The notes beneath the pieces were generated by a model. The model ran no database searches. It saw only the letters and a program-made list of their open reading frames with translations, and had not been told where the DNA came from. From an uncultured Cloacibacillus sp. (GTDB lineage Bacteria > Synergistota > Synergistia > Synergistales > Synergistaceae), in assembly GCA_900544635.1 (NCBI GenBank), contig UQVV01000039.1, forward strand, positions 1-11,582: a stretch of DNA of 11,582 bases, given 5' to 3'. Shown here piece by piece: positions 7,050-11,582 of the stretch. Both the position numbers and the translations under genes were made by a program. The stretch's first letter is position 1. Each line of letters opens with the position of its first letter.

Positions 7050-7058
7050 AGTATAGCA
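7050..7058 (-). promoter_or_regulatory. Extended -10 promoter for the adenosine-specific kinase gene
   Basis: On the minus strand this reads TGCTATACT, a full TGn extension with a hexamer one base from TATAAT. No good -35 is visible, as is usual for extended -10 promoters. Transcription would begin near 7043, giving a leader of about 29 bases that contains the GGAGGT site. It lies just downstream of the skp terminator. Confidence 0.65.
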
Positions 7059-7068
7059 TCACGGCACG

Positions 7069-7096
7069 AAAAACGGCGGCCCGTATGAGCCGCCGT
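7069..7096 (-). terminator. Rho-independent terminator of skp
   Basis: A perfect 8-base stem (ACGGCGGC at 7073-7080 with GCCGCCGT at 7089-7096) encloses an 8-base loop. On the minus strand it is followed by a run of four to five T. It lies 26 bases after the skp stop and separates that gene from the kinase gene promoter. Confidence 0.85.
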
Positions 7097-7122
7097 GCGT
7101 GTCGCTTGTTTCGGAACGCGGG

Positions 7123-7554
7123 TTATTTGCTGGTCTTTTTGAGTTCGGCGATGACCGCGTCGGTGATGTCGGTGCCGCCGTAGAATACGACGCCCTTATC
7201 CATGACTACGGTGAGCTTCTTCTGGTTGGCGACGGTCCTCATGGCGAGGTTGATTTCCTTGAAGAGCGGCTCCATGAGCTTTCTTTCTTCCTGGGCGAGC
7301 TCCTGGCGCTTCGTCTGGTAGATTTCGGCTTTTTTCTTGTTGTCGCTCTCTTTGTCGATGGCGGCCTGCGCGTCCTTCTGGAGCTTTTCGGTCACGTCGC
7401 GAACCTGGCGCTGCACCTGCTGGAATTTCGGGTGCTGGAACATGACCTTCTGCGTGTCGATGGTTCCGACCGTGTCGGCGGCGAAGGCCGAGCCAGCGAG
7501 GACGAGCGCCGATAGGGCAACCGTCATTACCGTAAGAATCTTCTTGAACGTCAT
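7123..7554 (-). CDS. OmpH/Skp family periplasmic chaperone
   Basis: Skp-family chaperones hold unfolded outer-membrane proteins in the periplasm on their way to the Bam complex. This 143-residue protein starts with a classic signal peptide: basic MTFKK, a hydrophobic core, and a cleavage site after AFA at about residue 25. The mature part begins with a strand (VGTIDTQKVM, the usual family opening), continues as a long charged helical stretch rich in Lys, Gln and Glu, and ends in strands (KKLTVVMDKG, VFYGGTDIT) that return to the trimer core. The start at 7554 has AGAGGAGG just upstream; reading further upstream in frame gives non-family sequence. It implies an outer membrane. Unusually for skp it is not beside bamA or lpxD, but a single gene with its own promoter and terminator. 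Confidence 0.9.
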   Translation of the reverse strand: MTFKKILTVMTVALSALVLAGSAFAADTVGTIDTQKVMFQHPKFQQVQRQVRDVTEKLQKDAQAAIDKESDNKKKAEIYQTKRQELAQEERKLMEPLFKEINLAMRTVANQKKLTVVMDKGVVFYGGTDITDAVIAELKKTSK

Positions 7555-7613
7555 CAATTTTCCTCCTCTTGAGTGCAAGGATAAAATCTCTATCCCTTTC
7601 GTTTGACTTGTGT

Positions 7614-7642
7614 ATTGTACCCCGTTTTCGTGATTACGTCCA
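7614..7642 (-). promoter_or_regulatory. Sigma-70-type promoter for skp
   Basis: On the minus strand TGGACG (7637-7642, 4 of 6 matches to TTGACA) is followed after exactly 17 bases by TACAAT (7614-7619, 5 of 6). The leader would be about 50 bases and includes the ribosome site AGAGGAGG. Confidence 0.6.
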
Positions 7643-7716
7643 CGTTTTTGCAAGGGCTTCAAAAATTGGCGGCAATCGGCTTTGTCAGGTTGAACAAGAG
7701 CGTGCGCCCGCTTGTT

Positions 7717-7722
7717 TATAAT
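7717..7722 (+). promoter_or_regulatory. -10 element upstream of the DUF3343 gene
   Basis: A perfect TATAAT lies about 58 bases before the DUF3343 start codon. The nearest -35-like word, TTGAAC at 7690-7695, is 21 bases away, which is too far for a standard promoter. The call rests mainly on the -10 hexamer and its position in a divergent intergenic region. Confidence 0.5.
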
Positions 7723-7779
7723 AACCGAAAGATGTGGTAAAAATATGGAGATGGAAGTATTTCCGCGGAGGGATGCAGT

Positions 7780-8001
7780 ATGGAATGTCTCGCAACTTTC
7801 GACACTACGCACATGGCGCTCTTCTTTGAGAAGGCGTGCCGCGCCTCGGGGCTTGACGTGAAGATCATCCCCGTGCCGCGCCAGATTTCGGCGAGCTGCG
7901 GCCTCGCGTGCAGCTATCCGTGCGGAGAGCGCGGAAGGGTCGAGGCGGTTGTAGCCGAAAAGGCCATAGAGGTCGCCGAGTATCACGAACTCGCCTCGTA
8001 A
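7780..8001 (+). CDS. DUF3343 small protein (putative Se/S carrier-like)
   Basis: This protein of 73 residues matches the DUF3343 family. It opens with a strand (ECLATFDTTHMAL), followed by a helix and a second strand (GLDVKIIPVPR). Next comes the family cysteine motif, here ISASCGLACSYPC, and a C-terminal alpha/beta segment. Family members are annotated as putative selenium or sulfur carriers and often sit near YedF or selenium genes; neither is present in this window. Three cysteines within nine residues are more than the usual one or two and might bind metal or carry sulfur, which is speculation. The ATG has GGAGGG 7 bases upstream. It is a single-gene unit with a likely promoter at 7717 and a terminator overlapping its stop codon. 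Confidence 0.85.
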   Translation: MECLATFDTTHMALFFEKACRASGLDVKIIPVPRQISASCGLACSYPCGERGRVEAVVAEKAIEVAEYHELAS

Positions 8002-8015
8002 GAGGCGGGTTTTTT
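7989..8015 (+). terminator. Terminator overlapping the DUF3343 stop codon
   Basis: A 9-pair stem with one G-U wobble (7989-7997 with 8002-8010) closes a GTAA loop of GNRA type, followed by a T run. The TAA stop codon at 7999-8001 lies inside the loop. The T run overlaps the stop codon of the convergent gene at 8014-8016. Confidence 0.85.
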
Positions 8016-8274
8016 ATTCTTCATCGTCCGGCGGGTCTTCGTGAAAATATTTATGCCAGAAGAGCCAGCTCATGAAGCGCCACAGAAGATAGCCGAGGCA
8101 GACGACCGCTATTGAAATCCACAGCAGGCCGCCGAAGCTCGAACCTATGCTGCCGAGCGCGGCGCTTCCCGCGCGGCGCGTCTCCGCGCTCCCCGGGCCG
8201 AAAAATTTCCATATCCACACCATCAGCACCGCGGCGGAGAGCGCGGTCAATATCATATTCAGAGCCTTGCGCAT
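8014..8274 (-). CDS. Small two-helix membrane protein, unknown function
   Basis: I do not recognise this 86-residue protein. It has two hydrophobic segments, about residues 7-24 (ILTALSAAVLMVWIWKF) and about 48-72 (GGLLWISIAVVCLGYLLWRFM). They are joined by a short loop rich in Gly, Ser and Ala, and the tail is very acidic (EDPPDDEE). The start ATG is 3 bases after the stop of the ClC gene, and its ribosome site AGGAGG (8284-8289) lies inside the ClC coding end, so the two are probably translated together. An accessory role for the ClC protein is possible but rests only on position. Confidence 0.75.
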   Translation of the reverse strand: MRKALNMILTALSAAVLMVWIWKFFGPGSAETRRAGSAALGSIGSSFGGLLWISIAVVCLGYLLWRFMSWLFWHKYFHEDPPDDEE

Positions 8275-8277
8275 ATT

Positions 8278-9699
8278 TCAGCGCCTCCTTTCGATTATGC
8301 GGGTTATGAAGCGTTCCAAGTAGAATTTTACGATGCGGCGCAGAGATATGCTGTCGAAGCGGCGGACGAGCTGTTCGCCGCGCTCCGTGCGCCGTATCGA
8401 GAAGGCGCGCGACTTGGGCGAGAGCAGCACCTGCGTCGGGTAGAGGCTTCTGTGGCCGACGACGAGATACGACACGGCGCATGCGACACCCGCGAAGGCC
8501 GCTATCTGCGCGCCGAAGAGCTCCATTGCGAAGAGCGTGCCTGAAATCGGCGTGTTGGTCGAGGCGGCGAGCACCGCGCATACGCCGAGCGCCGCGCAGA
8601 ACGACGGGTCGAGCCCCGTTATCATCGAGAAGAGCAGCCCCGAGGACGCGCCGATGAAGAAGGTCGGCGTTATCTCTCCGCCGCAGCCGCCCGCGGCGAG
8701 CGTTATGCCCATCGCCGCGATTTTGACGGCGAAGCCGAGCGGCAGGCTCTCCTCCCCCGCCACCATCGCCCAGATAGTGTCGCTGCCGAGGCCGAGAAAT
8801 TCCCCGCCGAAGAGCAGCCCTATCGCGAGCAGCAGCGCCGCGCCCGCGACGGGACGCTTCCACCCCGTCACGCCGAAGCGCGCGAAGGTCTTCTGCGCGA
8901 GGTGGATTCCCTCGATGTTGGCGATTGCTATAACTCCGAAGAATATCCCGCCGAGCAGCGACGCGGCGAGCGCCCACGGCCCGAGTTCAGGCACGGCGAC
9001 GGCGATGTTGACGCCGTGGCCCGCGCCCATAGCGGCGGCGGTGAAATAGCCGACTATGCCGCTGATTAAAGAAGGAAAGAGGACGTCGTAGAATATCTGT
9101 CCGACGAAGAGCACCTCGACGGCGAAAATCGCGCCCGTCACAGGAGTGCTGAAGACGGCGCAGAAGCCCGCGGCGATGCCGCATATTATGACCTTCTTCA
9201 AATCCGATTCGTCGAGGTTGAAAATTTTGCCGATGACGTAGGAGACGCCGGAGCCGATCTGTGCGCAGGGCCCTTCGATGCCGACGGAGCCGCCCGACGA
9301 GATAGTTACGATTGTCGCCGCTATCTTGACCGGCACGGCCTTCACGTCTATCAGCGTACGGCGCTTGTTGTGAATGGCGTCGATGACCGCCTCCGTGCCG
9401 TGGCCCGCCGACTGCGGCGCGAGCAGCCGCACAAGGAAGTAGCTGACGATAAGCCCGGGGAAAAGCAGAAGATAACGCAGCCGTCCGAGAGAGGCGGCCT
9501 TGTCCATGCTCCAGCGCAGCGCGAGCAGAAAGCCGCCCGCGACCAAGCCGACGGCGAGCCCCGTCACGATTGCGAGGACGACCCACTTCGCCACCGCGCA
9601 GATGAGCCACACCTCGTCGCGGACGATGTCCGCCCCGTCCGGTTTTCCAACGTCTATACGCACCGCGTTGCCGGTTTCTTTATTATTCAGCCCGTCCAT
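8278..9699 (-). CDS. ClC family chloride channel/transporter
   Basis: This 473-residue membrane protein has the ClC fold signatures. GHGTE (99-103) lies where GSGIP usually is, GIEGP (140-144) carries the gating glutamate Glu142, and GGEITP (340-345) stands for GxFxP. The pore tyrosine is probably Tyr420 (SLYPTQ). Two features matter. The chloride-coordinating serine of GSGIP is replaced by His100. The internal proton glutamate (Glu203 in E. coli ClC) aligns with Val196 in FAVEVLF, as in animal ClC channels. Either passive anion conduction or altered coupling is therefore possible. There are no C-terminal CBS domains; instead the protein ends in an arginine-rich tail of about 40 residues. The ATG at 9699 follows a weak GGTGAT site and a promoter at 9718-9727. 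The small membrane protein downstream is probably co-transcribed. Confidence 0.93.
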   Translation of the reverse strand: MDGLNNKETGNAVRIDVGKPDGADIVRDEVWLICAVAKWVVLAIVTGLAVGLVAGGFLLALRWSMDKAASLGRLRYLLLFPGLIVSYFLVRLLAPQSAGHGTEAVIDAIHNKRRTLIDVKAVPVKIAATIVTISSGGSVGIEGPCAQIGSGVSYVIGKIFNLDESDLKKVIICGIAAGFCAVFSTPVTGAIFAVEVLFVGQIFYDVLFPSLISGIVGYFTAAAMGAGHGVNIAVAVPELGPWALAASLLGGIFFGVIAIANIEGIHLAQKTFARFGVTGWKRPVAGAALLLAIGLLFGGEFLGLGSDTIWAMVAGEESLPLGFAVKIAAMGITLAAGGCGGEITPTFFIGASSGLLFSMITGLDPSFCAALGVCAVLAASTNTPISGTLFAMELFGAQIAAFAGVACAVSYLVVGHRSLYPTQVLLSPKSRAFSIRRTERGEQLVRRFDSISLRRIVKFYLERFITRIIERRR

Positions 9700-9717
9700 A
9701 GCGCATCACCGCATGAC

Positions 9718-9727
9718 ATTCTAACAT
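9718..9727 (-). promoter_or_regulatory. Extended -10 promoter for the ClC gene
   Basis: On the minus strand this reads ATGTTAGAAT: a TGn extension followed by TAGAAT, one base from consensus. The predicted start near 9711 gives a leader of about 12 bases. It lies within the 59-base divergent region and is 24 bases from the opposing -10. Confidence 0.55.
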
Positions 9728-9746
9728 AAGGCGCGCCGAAATACTG

Positions 9747-9752
9747 TATAAT
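9747..9752 (+). promoter_or_regulatory. -10 element abutting the start codon of the divergent hypothetical gene
   Basis: A perfect TATAAT ends six bases before the ATG at 9759, so transcription would begin at or next to the A of the start codon. No Shine-Dalgarno sequence is present in this space. No clear -35 is seen. Confidence 0.6.
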
Positions 9753-9758
9753 ACGCAC

Positions 9759-10343
9759 ATGAAAGAGAAAACGTCGAACGCATTGCAGAAAATCGCAAAA
9801 TATCTGATATTCGCCGGAGTGATAGCGTCGTTCTTCTTTATAGGCTGGCGCATCGTCACGAAGGGAGAGTACGAAAGGCGCGAGCTCGCGCAGTGCGAGG
9901 CGCTCGCCGTCAGCGCCGCCTTCGCCGTCTGCGACGCGCTCGACGACCCCGCGCTCGCCGCCCACGTGCGTGAGAACGGCGCGACGGAATTCATCATAGA
10001 CCACATGAAGATGCCGGGCCACAACGTCGTAGCCGTAACGATAACGCCCAAGGCCGAGGGCTTCGCCGTACACGCGCGCGCCGAGACAAACTGGAACTCC
10101 CGCAGCCCGCAGAAATACGAATTCACCGCGGCCAAGGGCGACGGCGGCGTTGACTATCCGAAAGAAAACGCGACGGCGAAAACTTTCCTCGCGCTCAACG
10201 AATACGGCGACCGCGCGACCGAAAAGCGGCTGACCTTCACCTTTCCGCACGAGCTGAACTGCCCCGTCCCCTTCGACGTAATCGCAATAAAAGCAAACGG
10301 CCTGCACGAAACCCCGCTGACAATCCTGCGGCCGGTGAAGTAG
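9759..10343 (+). CDS. Membrane-anchored hypothetical protein
   Basis: I do not recognise this 194-residue protein. It has a short basic N-terminus and one hydrophobic segment at about residues 15-30 (YLIFAGVIASFFFIGW), then a soluble remainder probably outside the cytoplasmic membrane. The soluble part alternates short strands (VVAVTITPKAEGFAVHARA, RLTFTFPHE) and is rich in Ala, Glu and Thr; two cysteines are in the first third and one near the end (NCPVPF). Codon use matches its neighbours, with G and C strongly favoured at third positions, which supports real coding. The ATG lacks a ribosome site and sits right behind a TATAAT element, suggesting a leaderless mRNA. It diverges from the ClC gene and converges on the AbrB gene with 5 bases between. 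No function can be assigned. Confidence 0.8.
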   Translation: MKEKTSNALQKIAKYLIFAGVIASFFFIGWRIVTKGEYERRELAQCEALAVSAAFAVCDALDDPALAAHVRENGATEFIIDHMKMPGHNVVAVTITPKAEGFAVHARAETNWNSRSPQKYEFTAAKGDGGVDYPKENATAKTFLALNEYGDRATEKRLTFTFPHELNCPVPFDVIAIKANGLHETPLTILRPVK

Positions 10344-10348
10344 GCTTG

Positions 10349-11398
10349 CTAGAATAATTTAGCTATCTGATAACAAATCTGCGGGAATATCGACGCCGCC
10401 ATCAGCATTCTGAAAATCTGCATGACGACGAGCGACGGGCTGTTTACCCCGATGTCCGCCGCGATGAGCGCCATGTCGCTCGCGCCCGCCGGGGTCATCA
10501 TGAGCATGGCTTCCTTGAACGGGATGTGGAATTTCTTCCAGAGGATATGGCCCGCGATATAGGCGTTGACCATATAGGCCGAGACTATGATTATCGCGGG
10601 GACGATGAGCAGCGGAATGTTGCGCAGGGCTTCCGCGCCGATGGAGCAGCCGATGTACGTGCCGGAAAGCACCTGCGCGAAGCGCTTGAACCAGCGCGGC
10701 AGCGCGGCGGGAATCCCGGCCATTTTCAGCGCGAGCGTGCCTATTATGGAAAAGGGCAGAGCGCCCGCTGGGACGTGCAGCCGGAGGCCGGCGTAGCCGC
10801 AGGCGAGCGCCGTACCGAACGCGGCCGCCGCGGCCTGCGGCGTGAGCTTGTCCTTGCTTCCGCCGCCGCCCTCCGCAGCCGCAGAGGGAGAGACTTCGCC
10901 GGCGCAGTTCTTCCTGCGCCCCATCCACGATATCCAAAGAGGAAAGAAGCCGATGCCTACGCAGAGGCGCACGAACTGGAGCACAACGACCTCCGCAACG
11001 TCGGCGTGCATATCGAAGGCGATCAGCGGCACGTCGCTCATGCCGCCCGGCACGGAGCACAGCAGCGCCGTGATGGCGTCGAGAGAGGTGAAATGATAGA
11101 GCACGAAGCCGAGAACAATGTTGAGCGCGAGGAATCCCGCGATGACGATGGCGGCGGGCAGGCTGATATATTTCAGCGCCATAATGTCCTTCACGCTCAC
11201 GGAGCAGCCGATAAAGGCCCCCGCCGCAACCTGCGCGATGAACTTCGCTGTAAAAGGCATCTCCGCCATGCCGGTCGTCAGCGACAAAGCGACAGTGCCG
11301 CAGACCGCCCCTATCAGCATCCCGCCGGGGACCTTCAGCTTAAAAAATATAAAAGCGACGGCAAAGCCGACGCAGAAAGTCAGCAGCACATTCTCCAT
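10349..11398 (-). CDS. AbrB family membrane transporter (ammonia monooxygenase-like, AbrB duplication)
   Basis: This 349-residue membrane protein is of the AbrB family (old names: putative ammonia monooxygenase, AbrB duplication). It is unrelated to the DNA-binding transition regulator of the same name, and its substrate is unknown. The internal duplication is plain. In the first half AGAFIGCSVS (59-68) is followed by PGGMSDVPLIAFDM (117-130). In the second half SGTYIGCSIG (245-254) is followed by PAGASDMALIAADI (303-316). The halves are joined by a hydrophilic glycine- and alanine-rich linker at about 161-187. The length is typical. The ATG at 11398 has only a GGGGA run at a long distance as a ribosome site. 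It appears to be transcribed alone, with a possible promoter at 11467-11495. The stop at 10349-10351 faces the convergent hypothetical gene with no terminator between. Confidence 0.88.
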   Translation of the reverse strand: MENVLLTFCVGFAVAFIFFKLKVPGGMLIGAVCGTVALSLTTGMAEMPFTAKFIAQVAAGAFIGCSVSVKDIMALKYISLPAAIVIAGFLALNIVLGFVLYHFTSLDAITALLCSVPGGMSDVPLIAFDMHADVAEVVVLQFVRLCVGIGFFPLWISWMGRRKNCAGEVSPSAAAEGGGGSKDKLTPQAAAAAFGTALACGYAGLRLHVPAGALPFSIIGTLALKMAGIPAALPRWFKRFAQVLSGTYIGCSIGAEALRNIPLLIVPAIIIVSAYMVNAYIAGHILWKKFHIPFKEAMLMMTPAGASDMALIAADIGVNSPSLVVMQIFRMLMAASIFPQICYQIAKLF

Positions 11399-11466
11399 AA
11401 AACTATTCCCCGTCCCGTGTTCTTCATAAACAAAAGCGGCGCCGCTCCGGGCCCCGCCGTTTCTCT

Positions 11467-11495
11467 ATTATAAATCCAAACCGCCCGATACATAA
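11467..11495 (-). promoter_or_regulatory. Probable promoter for the AbrB-family gene
   Basis: On the minus strand a perfect TATAAT (11467-11472) lies 17 bases after a poor -35, TTATGT (11490-11495). The leader would be about 62 bases and contains a self-complementary 12-mer, AGCGGCGCCGCT (11435-11446), followed by TTTTGTTT, which may form a weak hairpin. Confidence 0.4.
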
Positions 11496-11582
11496 GCGCC
11501 GGACGGGGGATTTTTTAATTAAGCGGCGCACCGATAAAAAAAAGAGCCTGCGCTCCATGATGACGGTGGAGACCATACAGCA
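11496..11582. other. Unassigned right edge
   Basis: Nothing here is secure. On the plus strand an open frame with ATG ATG at 11557-11562 runs off the edge (MMTVETIQ), but no ribosome site precedes it. On the minus strand GAGC-GCAG-GCTC followed by eight T would be a weak terminator for a gene further right. The two readings compete. Confidence 0.25.

Noticed and set aside
7555..7986. A long upstream extension of the skp reading frame
   Set aside because: It runs through the skp ribosome site and promoter and across the divergent DUF3343 gene, and it would place the signal peptide in the middle of the protein.
9687..10307. A 206-codon minus-strand frame opposite the membrane-anchored hypothetical
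   Set aside because: The plus-strand gene has a membrane segment, a start placed at a promoter and codon use like its neighbours; the minus frame would overrun the ClC promoter and start.
11553..11571. Inverted repeat CTCCA/TGGAG at the right edge
   Set aside because: Five bases with a 9-base gap is expected by chance, and the window ends too soon to see context.

Overview
This GC-rich window looks like chromosomal DNA of an anaerobic diderm bacterium. My best guess is the phylum Synergistota (a Cloacibacillus or Synergistes type), from the mix of gene families rather than any marker gene. It carries a periplasmic Skp/OmpH chaperone (so an outer membrane), an adenosine-specific kinase of the DUF355 family common in archaea and anaerobes, a DUF3343 protein, and an iron-hydrogenase-like regulatory cluster of the kind seen in Thermotoga and anaerobic Firmicutes. 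I see no rRNA, tRNA, CRISPR array, insertion sequence or prophage gene.

The left third (1-4591) is one closely packed run of six genes on the minus strand. In transcription order they are a DRTGG-domain protein, a GHKL ATPase of the anti-sigma type, an iron-hydrogenase-like Fe-S protein, a second DRTGG-domain protein, a PHP-domain metal-dependent phosphoesterase, and radA, whose last codons lie outside the left edge. Start and stop codons are within about 20 bases of each other or overlap, so co-transcription is likely. The first five genes resemble a putative hydrogen- or redox-sensing module, but no catalytic hydrogenase subunits are present here. This cluster is the most interesting item in the window.

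The middle (4753-8001) holds single-gene units. A sodium:solute symporter reads rightward and ends at a bidirectional terminator (6446-6490) after a 265-base AT-richer spacer. The adenosine-specific kinase and skp read leftward, each with its own promoter, and a hairpin terminator separates them. A small DUF3343 protein reads rightward from its own promoter and ends in a hairpin whose loop contains the stop codon.

The right third (8014-11398) has a ClC-type chloride channel or transporter followed by a small two-helix membrane protein, both leftward. A divergent membrane-anchored hypothetical gene shares their 59-base promoter region and may have a leaderless mRNA. An AbrB-family membrane transporter reads leftward and meets that hypothetical gene tail to tail with only 5 bases between. 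The last 184 bases contain a probable promoter for the AbrB gene and nothing else I can assign securely.
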